DNA of 9,635 nt. Source: Robiginitomaculum sp. (GTDB lineage: Bacteria; Pseudomonadota; Alphaproteobacteria; Caulobacterales; Maricaulaceae). Location: positions 1 to 9,635 of the forward strand of contig JALWUB010000015.1 of NCBI GenBank assembly GCA_026993275.1, in the 5' to 3' direction. This document shows, piece by piece, positions 1-6,801 of the stretch (positions within the stretch are counted from its first letter, which is position 1; every line of letters begins with the position of its first letter). Under the pieces are notes generated by a model that ran no database searches, was not told the DNA's origin, and saw nothing but the letters and a program-made list of their open reading frames with translations. The position numbers and the translations under genes were made by a program.

Positions 1-1049
1 TGCCAGTCATCATAATAGGCCGGCACGTCAAAATCCTTGACCGGCAGGCCGTCAAAGTCGATGGGGGTTTGCGAATTGCCCTCGCGATAGGCGGTGATGG
101 ACTTGAGGGTGAACTGGTCTGTCAGGTCCCAGCGGGCGGTCAGGGCGCCGCCGCGGGTCTCGACATTGTTGCGGTCCCCTGCGCCCGCGCGGGTGTCATA
201 GACATTCTTCAGCACCGGCTCGCCATTGGTGACGCCCGGCAATTCGCGGTGTCCGTGCCTGGCGTTGGAGTCATCGTCGGAAAAATCGCCGGTGAGGCGG
301 AAGAACAGGTTTTCCGCGGGCTTGAACTCGATGCTGGCCCGCCCGGCGAGCACATCCTTGTTGTATTGATCCGCGCCGGTATAGACATTCTTGCCATAGC
401 CGTCATGGCGCAGGCTGGCGATGGCCGCGCCAATGGCCAGCTTGCCGGGTACCACCGGCAGCGAACCCGATGCCACCATGTCAAGCTGGCTGTATGTGCC
501 CACATTGACCCGGGCGGTCAGTTCCGGCCGCTCCAGATCAAGGTGTTTGGTGACATATTTGATTGCCCCGCCAATGGTGTTGCGCCCGTAAAGCGTGCCC
601 TGCGGGCCGCGCAGGACCTCGATGCGCTGCACGTCATAAATGTCCAGCACCGCGCCCTGCGGGCGGGCAATATAGACATCGTCAAGATAGAGGCCGACAC
701 CCGGCTGAAAGCCCCACAGCGGGTCCTGCTGGCCAATGCCGCGGATAAAGGCGGTCAGGGTCGAATTGGTGCCGCGGCTGACAACGAAGGTCACGTTCGG
801 CGTTTCCGACTGCAGGTTGGTGATGTCCACCGCGCCCATCTTTTCCAGCTTGTCCGCGGTAAAGGCCGAGACCGCCAGCGGCACATCCTGAATGCTTTCC
901 TCGCGCCGCCGGGCCGAAACGATGATCGTGTCTTCCTGCTTGGCCGCTGTCTCCTGCGCCAGGGCAGAGGGTGCCAGGGCCAGGCCCAGCGAAAACAGGG
1001 CGCTGCCTGTCAGGGCAGCGGCAATCAGGCGGCGGTGTTTGGTGTGCAT
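1..1049 (-). CDS. TonB-dependent outer-membrane receptor, N-terminal part (cut by left edge)
   Basis: Reading the minus strand from the ATG at 1049 gives 349 uninterrupted codons to the window edge. Residues 1-31 form a typical signal peptide (basic MHTKHRR, a hydrophobic stretch, cleavage after ALA). A TonB box-like DTIIVSA lies at about 40-46, followed by RRREESIQDVPLAVSAF and a plug domain that contains LRGPQGTLYGRNTIGGAIKYVT. The beginning of the beta-barrel follows. Such receptors sit in the outer membrane and import siderophores, vitamins, sugars or other bulky substrates using TonB-ExbBD energy. The substrate cannot be told from this fragment. The start is supported by GGGAGGG six bases upstream of the ATG. 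The gene has its own promoter region with two dyad operators (1090-1155), so it is probably regulated separately from the ThrC-like gene behind it. The missing part is roughly the C-terminal half of the barrel. The family call is secure; the substrate is unknown. Confidence 0.95.
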   Translation of the reverse strand, partial: MHTKHRRLIAAALTGSALFSLGLALAPSALAQETAAKQEDTIIVSARRREESIQDVPLAVSAFTADKLEKMGAVDITNLQSETPNVTFVVSRGTNSTLTAFIRGIGQQDPLWGFQPGVGLYLDDVYIARPQGAVLDIYDVQRIEVLRGPQGTLYGRNTIGGAIKYVTKHLDLERPELTARVNVGTYSQLDMVASGSLPVVPGKLAIGAAIASLRHDGYGKNVYTGADQYNKDVLAGRASIEFKPAENLFFRLTGDFSDDDSNARHGHRELPGVTNGEPVLKNVYDTRAGAGDRNNVETRGGALTARWDLTDQFTLKSITAYREGNSQTPIDFDGLPVKDFDVPAYYDDW

Positions 1050-1089
1050 TGTGGTCCCTCCCGGTTCAGGCGCGTTTGCGCGGCCTGAA

Positions 1090-1105
1090 TTCAACAATTG
1101 TTGAA
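1090..1105. promoter_or_regulatory. Operator-like dyad, proximal copy (TTCAAC-AATT-GTTGAA)
   Basis: This is a perfect 16-bp palindrome 41 bp upstream of the receptor start codon. It abuts the presumed -10/transcription start side of the promoter, where a bound repressor would block RNA polymerase. The same arms recur at 1140-1155. The form (6-bp arms, 4-bp spacer) suits a dimeric helix-turn-helix regulator such as a TetR, MarR or LacI type. No regulator gene is present in the window, so the protein cannot be named. Confidence 0.6.
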
Positions 1106-1133
1106 AATTGAGACGCCAATGCGGGATTGTCAA
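1105..1133 (-). promoter_or_regulatory. Candidate promoter of the TonB receptor gene
   Basis: On the minus strand a perfect TTGACA lies at 1133-1128. At a 17-bp spacing the -10 would be CAATTT (1110-1105), which is a weak match. The -35 is convincing and the -10 is not. The location between two identical operator-like dyads strengthens the call. This is inference from consensus matching only. Confidence 0.4.
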
Positions 1134-1139
1134 TCCAAA

Positions 1140-1155
1140 TTCAACGCATGTTGAA
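1140..1155. promoter_or_regulatory. Operator-like dyad, distal copy (TTCAAC-GCAT-GTTGAA)
   Basis: Both 6-bp arms match those at 1090-1105 exactly, while the 4-bp spacer differs (GCAT instead of AATT). Conserved arms with a free spacer are what a protein-binding site looks like. It lies just upstream of the -35 hexamer. The two centres are 50 bp apart, close to five helical turns, so both sites face the same side of the DNA. Confidence 0.6.
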
Positions 1156-1214
1156 AAAATCTGCCAGGTGTTGCCAAATGGACGCAGGGGCGCGGGGCAG
1201 ATGGACCGGTCTTG

Positions 1215-2411
1215 TCAGGCGTTCAGATCCAGCGCTTCGCCTGCATCCGGCATGGGATATTTGAGGCCGGTGGCGCAATTGAACAGCACCGCGCGGTCAT
1301 CGGCATCAATGCGGCCCTCCTCGCGCGCCTTGCGGTAAGCGGCATAGGTGGCCGCGCCTTCGGGGCACAGCAGCAGGCCCTCTTCGCGGGCCACGTCGCG
1401 CCGGGCCGCTTCGATGGCATCATCGTTCACGGCAATGGCGAAGCCGCCGGAATCGCGCACCGCATCCAGGATCAGAAAATCGCCAATGGCGGCGGGCACG
1501 CGGATGCCGGCGGCGACGGTGTGGGCGTTTTCCCAGGGCTCTGCAAAGCGCATCCCCGCCTCGAAGGCGCGCACCATGGGGGCGCAGCCCGAAGCCTGCA
1601 CCGCCACCATGCGCGGCAATTTTTCCGCTTCCACCCAGCCCAGTTCGCGCATTTCGGCAAAGGCCTTCCACATGCCGATGAGGCCGGTGCCGCCGCCGGT
1701 GGGATAGAAAATCACGTCCGGCAGGGTCCAGCCCATTTGCGCCGCCAGTTCCAGCCCCATGGTCTTCTTGCCCTCGATCCTGTAGGGCTCCTTGAGGGTG
1801 GACAGATCGAACCATTTGCCCGCGTCCGCCCCGGCCTTGACCCAGGCGCCGCAGGCATTGATCAGGCCGTTGGCCTTCAGGAGGCGTGCCCCTCGCAGGG
1901 CGGTTTCGCGGATGTTGATGGCCGGGGTGTCATCCGGGCAGACAATGGTGGTTTTCAGCCCCGCGCGGCTGGCATAGGCGGCCAGCGCCGATCCGGCATT
2001 GCCATTGGTGGGCATGGCCAGATGCTTCAGGCCCAGTTCCTTTGCCATGGCCACCGCCAGGGCCAGGCCGCGCGCCTTGAACGAACCGGTGGGCAGGCGG
2101 CCCTCGTCCTTGACGATGACCGTGCCCGTTTCATGCAGATTATCCAGCGCAATCAGCGGCGTATCCACTTCGCCCAGCGCGCAGACGTTTGCATCTTCGC
2201 GCACCGGCAAAAGCTCGCGCCATTTCCAGAAACCGCCATCGCGCGCCCACAGGGCATCGCGGTCCACATGCGCCTTGATGCCTGCCAGATCATAGCGCGT
2301 CAGCAAGGGCTTGCCCGCGCGCGAGAGGCCGTGCACACGGCCCGCCTCATGGCGCTCTCCGGTCAGGCCGCATTCGAGATGGGTCAGGTAATGGGCGGTC
2401 TTGCTGCTCAT
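1215..2411 (-). CDS. thrC: Threonine synthase-like PLP-dependent enzyme (ThrC family, short type)
   Basis: The 398-residue product is a fold type II PLP enzyme. The Schiff-base lysine is K112 in TGSFKARG. The cofactor ring contact TNGNAG is at about 135-140, the motif PYRIEGKKT typical of threonine synthases is at about 209-217, and the phosphate-binding loop PTGGGTGLIG is at 237-246. Threonine synthase converts O-phosphohomoserine to threonine and phosphate in the cytoplasm. The length and N-terminus (ECGLTG, then GKPLLTRYDL) fit the shorter plant/archaeal-like type rather than the longer proteobacterial form. It may therefore be a paralogue with another beta-elimination or replacement role. 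The ATG at 2411 is preferred because AAGGA lies eight bases upstream; an in-frame TTG at 2465 lacks such support. It lies downstream of the Rossmann protein gene with a 138-bp gap. The family is sure; the exact substrate is less so. Confidence 0.9.
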   Translation of the reverse strand: MSSKTAHYLTHLECGLTGERHEAGRVHGLSRAGKPLLTRYDLAGIKAHVDRDALWARDGGFWKWRELLPVREDANVCALGEVDTPLIALDNLHETGTVIVKDEGRLPTGSFKARGLALAVAMAKELGLKHLAMPTNGNAGSALAAYASRAGLKTTIVCPDDTPAINIRETALRGARLLKANGLINACGAWVKAGADAGKWFDLSTLKEPYRIEGKKTMGLELAAQMGWTLPDVIFYPTGGGTGLIGMWKAFAEMRELGWVEAEKLPRMVAVQASGCAPMVRAFEAGMRFAEPWENAHTVAAGIRVPAAIGDFLILDAVRDSGGFAIAVNDDAIEAARRDVAREEGLLLCPEGAATYAAYRKAREEGRIDADDRAVLFNCATGLKYPMPDAGEALDLNA

Positions 2412-2549
2412 GGTGGCTGTCCTTGCACGCGCCGGGCTGGCCCGCATAATGCGCCGGTTCGGCAAAAGCGCAAGGCAGAATGAAACGGCGATGAAAAAAC
2501 CTCTTGAGGCCCTGCGCCACAGCGCCAGCGCCGATCACCAGCCTGTTGG

Positions 2550-3098
2550 TTAAAAAGACTTTATATCGCCCAGGACGGGGTAGGTTCTTGCCAAAGCCGC
2601 CCCGGTGCGTGCGCTGATTTCGCCGTGAGTCATCCACCGCGCGCCGTTCTTGTCTTTCACCTGGCCCAGTCTGACGGCTGAAAATTCGATGCCCAGCCCG
2701 GCGGCCAGATCGGCCAGAGGGCCCGGATCTGCCGTCGAGCCAAACACATGGATGATGCGGGCGGCTGGCCGCCCGGCTGCAAGTGTTGTCATCACATCCG
2801 CCGAGAACCCTTGACTGCCGGAGTGCACCCACAGCACGCACCATGCAATATCGTGCCAGCAAGACAGGCCGTCCAGGAAAGCCGCCCTGGATTGCGGATC
2901 ACGATAATCGAGCCTTACGCGGCACACGCCTTCAGGCATCTTGTCCAGTTCGGCCTTGTTGCTTTCAAACCGCGCGGCCAAGATCAGGTCTTCCGCAGGC
3001 ACCGCTCTGCACAGAGGAGCGAGCATGCCTGTCCCGCCGATGACCAGGACGCGCCTTCCAGCGGGGTCTGGCCCTTTCCTGTCAAACGTCAATTGCAT
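2550..3098 (-). CDS. Small Rossmann-fold NAD(P)-binding protein, short-chain dehydrogenase-like
   Basis: The protein has 182 residues. It has one clear dinucleotide-binding signature near the N-terminus, VLVIGGTGML at about 17-26, followed by a beta-alpha pattern with AARFESNKAEL and LDYRDPQ. The strand IIHVFGSTADPG and a tail RWMTHGEIS near 154-162 resemble a family of about 180-residue proteins annotated as short-chain dehydrogenase. The usual SDR catalytic YxxxK is not evident, so it may bind a nucleotide without being a normal SDR oxidoreductase. The start at 3098 has no strong Shine-Dalgarno sequence close by, although GAGG occurs about 17 bases upstream. It begins 24 bp after the stop of the DUF1028 gene and is probably translated from the same transcript. 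Substrate and pathway are unknown. Confidence 0.8.
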   Translation of the reverse strand: MQLTFDRKGPDPAGRRVLVIGGTGMLAPLCRAVPAEDLILAARFESNKAELDKMPEGVCRVRLDYRDPQSRAAFLDGLSCWHDIAWCVLWVHSGSQGFSADVMTTLAAGRPAARIIHVFGSTADPGPLADLAAGLGIEFSAVRLGQVKDKNGARWMTHGEISARTGAALARTYPVLGDIKSF

Positions 3099-3122
3099 GG
3101 AATGAAAGGGGCCTCAGCCTGG

Positions 3123-4115
3123 TTATTTCATCCCGGTAATGCGCGCGATCAGCTTGGGGTCATCGGGCAGCAGGCCCGAGGCCGGCAGGCGCCGGGTCAG
3201 TTCGCGGTATTTGGGCCAGGCGGCAAAGGCGCGCTTGAACAAGGGCAGGGAGTCTTCCACCCGGCCGATGCTGGCCAGGGTCACCGCGTGCCAGTAGAGC
3301 GCCTCGTGATTGTCCGGCGCCAGTTTTTCAGCGGCGCTGTAGGCAGCCAGCGCCGCATCCACATCGCCGGCGGTCATGTGGTCATCGCCCTCGCTCATCA
3401 GCCGGTAGGCGCGCGCCACGCCGATGAGGCGGCGCAGTTCTTTCAGCGGATGATCGCTGTCCTCGACGCGCAGATCAAAGACCCGGCCCGACCAGGGCGG
3501 CAGGCTCGCATCGCCCTTGACCACGAGCATGGCCGCCGACTGGCGCCCGCGAATATCGCCGCCTTCGCCTTGCGCCGCATCCAGCGCCGCCATCATGCGC
3601 GCCGCCAGATCGCCCTTGGCGGCCTCGAACGCTTTGGCCATGGCGGCGCAGACGGTATCGCGCTCCATCAGATTGGCCTGCACCGCATAGCCGTCGCCGG
3701 TTTGCTGGCAATGGGCGGTAATGGCGTTCTTGCCGGTATGATTGGCCACGCGGCCTTTCGCATCGACCATGCCGACCTGGCGCACATCGGTGTGCGCATC
3801 GGTGGCCAGCAGGCCCTTGAGCGCTTGCGGCGCGCTCTTGCCGGCGCGCATCAATTGCAGGCCCAGGGGGCCGTAGGAGGGCTCGATGAAGGACTGCGTC
3901 GCCACCGCGCCAATGCCGGGCTCGGCCCAGATGACATCGGCGCCAACGGAAAACCAGTGCGACTGCACCGCTGCGCCGAGCTCGCCGGTCTGCGCATCGC
4001 GGGCGACAATGGAAAAGGTGTGGGCCGGGCGCATGGGGCGGCCCTCAACGGGAACCTTGGGGCTGGCGGCGGCCAGGGCAGCAAGCCCGGCCAGGGCAAT
4101 GATGGATGTGCTCAT
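3123..4115 (-). CDS. DUF1028 protein with C-terminal TPR-like region, possibly exported
   Basis: The protein has 330 residues. After a hydrophobic N-terminus (SIIALAGLAALAAAS) comes the DUF1028 domain, from about residue 32. It shows HTFSIVARD, GELGAAVQSHWFSVGADVIWAEPGIGAVATQS and a GRVANHTG segment; this family is regarded as Ntn-hydrolase-like with unknown substrate. The C-terminal 100 residues contain two helix pairs of tetratricopeptide type (DVDAALAAYSAAEKLAPDN and EALYWHAVTLASIGRVEDSLPLFKRAFAAWP), likely a protein-binding extension. The N-terminal segment lacks the basic residues of a good signal peptide, so export is likely but not certain. The ATG at 4115 is chosen over a longer reading to 4415 because GGAGG lies seven bases upstream and the extension overlaps gapR. 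It is first in a likely minus-strand unit with the Rossmann protein. The enzymatic role is unknown. Confidence 0.88.
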   Translation of the reverse strand: MSTSIIALAGLAALAAASPKVPVEGRPMRPAHTFSIVARDAQTGELGAAVQSHWFSVGADVIWAEPGIGAVATQSFIEPSYGPLGLQLMRAGKSAPQALKGLLATDAHTDVRQVGMVDAKGRVANHTGKNAITAHCQQTGDGYAVQANLMERDTVCAAMAKAFEAAKGDLAARMMAALDAAQGEGGDIRGRQSAAMLVVKGDASLPPWSGRVFDLRVEDSDHPLKELRRLIGVARAYRLMSEGDDHMTAGDVDAALAAYSAAEKLAPDNHEALYWHAVTLASIGRVEDSLPLFKRAFAAWPKYRELTRRLPASGLLPDDPKLIARITGMK

Positions 4116-4167
4116 GGTGTTTCCTCCCTGTGAAAACGGCTTTATCACATCCGGGCCCGGCGGGCTA

Positions 4168-4196
4168 TTGCCAGCGCCGGGTCGCCTGCCTATAGC
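4168..4196 (+). promoter_or_regulatory. Candidate promoter of gapR
   Basis: TTGCCA (4168-4173, five of six matches to TTGACA) is followed after 17 bp by TATAGC (4191-4196, four of six matches to TATAAT). Transcription would start near 4203, giving a short leader of about 24 bases before gapR. It lies in the 111-bp gap between the divergent DUF1028 and gapR genes. No promoter was pinned down for the opposite strand. Confidence 0.5.
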
Positions 4197-4226
4197 TCGC
4201 GGCCCAAGCTGGCAGGAGCGAATCAC

Positions 4227-4475
4227 ATGTCTGATGATATGGGCCAGACGGCCCGCGAAAAACTCAAGAGCGCGATTGCCCGCATCGAGCGCCTGGAAGA
4301 AGAAAAAAAGGCGCTGATGGCGGACATCAAGGAGGTCTATGACGAGGCCAAGGCGTTCGGGCTGGACCCCAAGATCCTGCGCCAGGTGGTGCGCATCCGC
4401 AAGATGGACGTGCACGAGCGCAACGAGCAGGAAGCGATCCTGGCGCTCTATCTGGATGCACTGGGAGAAAGCTGA
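4227..4475 (+). CDS. gapR: GapR-type nucleoid-associated protein (DUF2312)
   Basis: The 82-residue protein matches the DUF2312 family along its full length. The N-terminal half is a charged coiled-coil helix ([25 protein letters not shown]), and the C-terminal half has the hallmark VVRIRKMD...[12 protein letters not shown]. In Caulobacter the family member GapR is a DNA-binding protein that favours AT-rich and overtwisted DNA ahead of replication and transcription machinery and assists topoisomerases. The length is close to the roughly 90 residues usual for the family. AGGAG lies eight bases before the ATG and fixes the start. A GAATC, the target of the cell-cycle methylase CcrM in this class (GANTC), sits between the ribosome-binding site and the start codon. 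It is followed after 14 bp by a basic protein gene that is probably cotranscribed. The family assignment is firm; the cellular role is taken from the relative. Confidence 0.95.
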   Translation: MSDDMGQTAREKLKSAIARIERLEEEKKALMADIKEVYDEAKAFGLDPKILRQVVRIRKMDVHERNEQEAILALYLDALGES

Positions 4476-4489
4476 TACGCTTTGCGCCC

Positions 4490-4921
4490 ATGGACGAGCG
4501 CCACAAGGACAAAAGGGCCAAACGCGCCAAGCGGGCGCTGGCGCGCCTGCGCCGCACCTTGCGCAAAAAGGACGAATTGCAAGGCGATGCGGCCTTGAGC
4601 GAGTGGGAAGACACGTTCACCACGTCGCTGGAGGAGCGCCTGGAAAAATATGGTGCCGCCTTTGCCGACCCGCAAAAGGGCGCGGCGGGCGAGGCGCTCT
4701 CCTACCGCCAGGCCGCCAAACTGCGCGAGATTGAAAGAAAGGCCGCGGGCAAGGCGCGCAAGCCGATGAAGCGCAGCGGTTTTGCGCGCAGGAAACCCGC
4801 TGGCAAGACCGGACGCGCAGGCCGCGTTGATGGCGATGCGCCCGCGCCGCCAGAGCAAGCCCCGCGGCCAGCCGGTCCGCCCAGCCTGCGGGTCATCCCC
4901 GGCGGCAAGGAGAAGGGCTGA
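4490..4921 (+). CDS. Uncharacterised small basic protein downstream of gapR
   Basis: I do not recognise a characterised family. The 143-residue product has three parts. The N-terminal helix-forming stretch is rich in Lys and Arg (KDKRAKRAKRALARLRRTLRKK). The central part, about 38-90, looks conserved (LSEWEDTFTTSLEERLEKYGAAFADP, then GEALSYRQAAKLREIERKA). The C-terminal third is Pro/Lys/Arg-rich and probably disordered (KPMKRSGFARRKPAGK, then APAPPEQAPRPAG). It has no signal peptide or membrane segment, so it is cytoplasmic. The charge suggests nucleic-acid or ribosome binding, but that is inference. No good Shine-Dalgarno precedes the ATG; translation may depend on coupling to gapR, which ends 14 bp upstream. 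Codon use is like that of its neighbours and the opposite-strand reading is not credible. Confidence 0.8.
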   Translation: MDERHKDKRAKRAKRALARLRRTLRKKDELQGDAALSEWEDTFTTSLEERLEKYGAAFADPQKGAAGEALSYRQAAKLREIERKAAGKARKPMKRSGFARRKPAGKTGRAGRVDGDAPAPPEQAPRPAGPPSLRVIPGGKEKG

Positions 4922-5002
4922 AGCGCGCTCTGCCCGGCCTTGACCCATCCTTCACCCTTTGCCGGTAAAACGGCGCAAACAGGCAAGGGCAGGGCCATCC
5001 GG

Positions 5003-6088
5003 GTGAAACACGCACCACTTTCCGCCACAGCGCGCTTTGGCTATATCCCGGGGCTGGACGGTATCCGGGCGCTGGCGGTCCTGCTGGTGATGGCGGCGCA
5101 TTTCGGTCTCGGCCGGGTGGTGCCCGGCGGCTTCGGGGTGACCGCGTTTTTCTTCATCTCCGGCTTCCTGATTACCCGGCTGCTGATTGCCGAAGCAGAG
5201 GCGGGCGAGCGCATCAACCTGAAGAACTTCTATTTGCGCCGTTTTGCCCGGCTCTATCCGGCGCTGCTGTTCATGCTGCTTGGCTCGACGGCGCTGTTTG
5301 CCCTGTTCGGCCTTGGCGGCCCGGCGCGGGGCGAGATGATCGCCGCGCTTCTCTATGGCATGAACATATTGCTGGTGCTGCAAACCTACGGGCTGGCCGA
5401 GACCGCCATGTCCTGGAGTCCGCTGTGGTCGCTGGCGGTGGAGGAGCATTTTTACCTGTTGTTTCCGCTTCTTCTGGTGCTGGCCGGGGCGCGCTGGAAA
5501 CGGGCAGCGGGCGCGGTATTACTGCTGATTGTGCTGGTGCCGGTGTGGCGCATCATCATTGTCCATGGCACCAGCCTGCCCGCGCAAACCTATACCTATG
5601 TGATGACCGATGCGCGCATTGACAGTATTCTGTGGGGCTGCCTGGCGTCCCTCATGCTGCAGGCGCACCCCGGTATTGTGCACAGAAAATGGCTCATTGG
5701 CAGTGGCCCGGTGCTGCTGGCCGGGCTGCTGCTGTTGCTGACCTTCCTGTTCCGGGACGAAACGTTCCGCCAGACCGTCCGCTATAGCCTGCAAGGGGCG
5801 GCGCTCATGGTGCTGGTGTTCAATCTTTATTTCAATCCGGCGTTTGGCTTTGCCGTCACGGCGCTGGAGTTGCCCCTGCTGTCCTGGCTGGGGCGGCTCT
5901 CCTACCCGCTCTATCTGTGGCACTATGTGGTGATCGACTTCTGGGAGCGTCTGCTGGGGCCTTCGCCCTGGACCATCCCGCTGGCGCTGCTGTTCACCCT
6001 GGCACTGGCCGCCCTGTCCTTTTACGGCATTGAACGGCCAGCCCGGGCCCTGCGCAAGCGCTTTGGCGCCCACATCGCCTCACCTTAA
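5003..6088 (+). CDS. Membrane acyltransferase 3 family protein (OafA/YrhL-like)
   Basis: From a GTG at 5003 the product has 361 residues and is strongly hydrophobic, with about ten predicted membrane helices. Family motifs are present in order: the opening YIPGLDGIRALAVLLVMAAH with the conserved histidine H33, GFGVTAFFFISGFLITRLL, RRFARLYP at 79-86 (the RxxR motif), SLAVEEHFYLLFP near 143-155, and YPLYLWH near residue 307. These enzymes transfer acetyl or other acyl groups across the inner membrane onto sugars of O-antigen, exopolysaccharide or periplasmic glycans. There is no SGNH hydrolase domain fused to it. GTG 5003 is chosen because AGGG lies eight bases upstream; a TTG at 4940 would add 21 residues and cannot be excluded. 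It ends in a TAA shared with the convergent eipA-like gene. The glycan target is unknown. Confidence 0.92.
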   Translation: MKHAPLSATARFGYIPGLDGIRALAVLLVMAAHFGLGRVVPGGFGVTAFFFISGFLITRLLIAEAEAGERINLKNFYLRRFARLYPALLFMLLGSTALFALFGLGGPARGEMIAALLYGMNILLVLQTYGLAETAMSWSPLWSLAVEEHFYLLFPLLLVLAGARWKRAAGAVLLLIVLVPVWRIIIVHGTSLPAQTYTYVMTDARIDSILWGCLASLMLQAHPGIVHRKWLIGSGPVLLAGLLLLLTFLFRDETFRQTVRYSLQGAALMVLVFNLYFNPAFGFAVTALELPLLSWLGRLSYPLYLWHYVVIDFWERLLGPSPWTIPLALLFTLALAALSFYGIERPARALRKRFGAHIASP

Positions 6089-6687
6089 AATGGCAGGATC
6101 TTGCGTTTGCGGCTATATTTGAGATAGCCCACATTGGCCCCGAGGCGCAGGCCGGCGCCGCTGCGCATCGGCGCAAGAGTGATGCCGTGGCCCGCCTGGA
6201 AATTGATGCCAAGCCCGGCGATCAGATAGGCCGAGCCGTCAACGCCCGGAAAGCGCTGATAGATCTGCTCCGGGTCTTTCAGCCCGTAAATCAGGGTGAA
6301 CACCTTGGCGCCATTGCCGCCGACATCAAAGCCGATGGACGGCCCCTGCCAGTAAACGGTCCTGCGGGTGCCGTCTTTCAAGACCATGGTGCCCTTGCCA
6401 TAGCGCAGCCCGGCGCCCAGCGCCGCGGCGCCCTCGCCGCCATAGATATAGCCCACCGGGCGGCCCTTCTTGGCAAAAACGCTTTCCACCGCCGAGCCTG
6501 CCGCTTCGGCGGTGACGCCAAAAAAGTCGGTGACCGCCTGGGCGACTTCCTTGCTGTCATAGGTCTGGGCATCGCCAGCCTGGGCCTGGGCCGTTGCGGG
6601 CGGTGCGCTGTGCTGCTGCTGGGCAAGGGCCTGGCTGGCGCCGAGCGCAAAAACCGCCAGCGCGGCAAGGTAACGTAAACCTGTCAT
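6085..6687 (-). CDS. eipA: DUF1134 periplasmic protein, EipA-like
   Basis: The protein has 200 residues. A signal peptide covers about residues 1-23 ([22 protein letters not shown]), and a low-complexity Gln/Ala linker follows. The DUF1134 domain fills the rest: [88 protein letters not shown] and [20 protein letters not shown]. In Brucella the DUF1134 protein EipA is periplasmic and is needed for envelope-stress resistance, with genetic ties to O-polysaccharide synthesis. The ATG at 6687 is supported by GAGGAG four bases upstream. The gene is divergent from lepA and convergent, with a 4-bp overlap, with the acyltransferase gene. A much longer upstream reading on this strand is only the shadow of lepA. 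The family call is firm; the function is carried over from Brucella. Confidence 0.93.
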   Translation of the reverse strand: MTGLRYLAALAVFALGASQALAQQQHSAPPATAQAQAGDAQTYDSKEVAQAVTDFFGVTAEAAGSAVESVFAKKGRPVGYIYGGEGAAALGAGLRYGKGTMVLKDGTRRTVYWQGPSIGFDVGGNGAKVFTLIYGLKDPEQIYQRFPGVDGSAYLIAGLGINFQAGHGITLAPMRSGAGLRLGANVGYLKYSRKRKILPF

Positions 6688-6801
6688 GATACTCCTCTTT
6701 GCGTCTCCCGCTCCCCGTGCCCGCGCTGCAAGCATGCACCGCTTCGCCGCGTATGGGAAGCGTGCTTGGCGCACCGCAATGGCAATGCTAAGGCCTGCGC
6801 C
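6688..6801. other. Divergent intergenic region between eipA-like gene and lepA
   Basis: This 114-bp gap must contain both promoters if the two genes are expressed from it. I see ribosome-binding sites at each side (GAGGAG for the eipA-like gene, TAAGG eight bases before lepA) but no hexamer pair convincing enough to annotate. No strong palindrome was found. Confidence 0.5.

Noticed and set aside
69..1088. 339-residue plus-strand frame opposite the first receptor
   Set aside because: It is the antisense shadow of the receptor gene, whose signal peptide, TonB box and plug motifs are clear. No recognisable domain in the shadow.
1212..2483. 423-residue plus-strand frame
   Set aside because: Antisense shadow of the ThrC-like gene, whose PLP lysine and phosphate loop are intact; the shadow shows only GC-driven Ala/Gly/His/Gln-rich sequence.
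2494..2509. Possible terminator on the minus strand (CCTCAAGAGG followed by six T)
   Set aside because: The T-run is present but the stem is only about three good pairs with a four-base loop, too weak for a confident intrinsic terminator.
2491..2553. 20-residue plus-strand micro-ORF (MKKPLEALRHSA...) in the gap upstream of the ThrC-like gene
   Set aside because: A short frame with only a poor upstream AAGG; no homology basis and no promoter. Cannot be supported from sequence alone.
2748..4133. 461-residue plus-strand frame
   Set aside because: Antisense shadow of the DUF1028 and Rossmann genes; no family motif and no ribosome-binding site seen.
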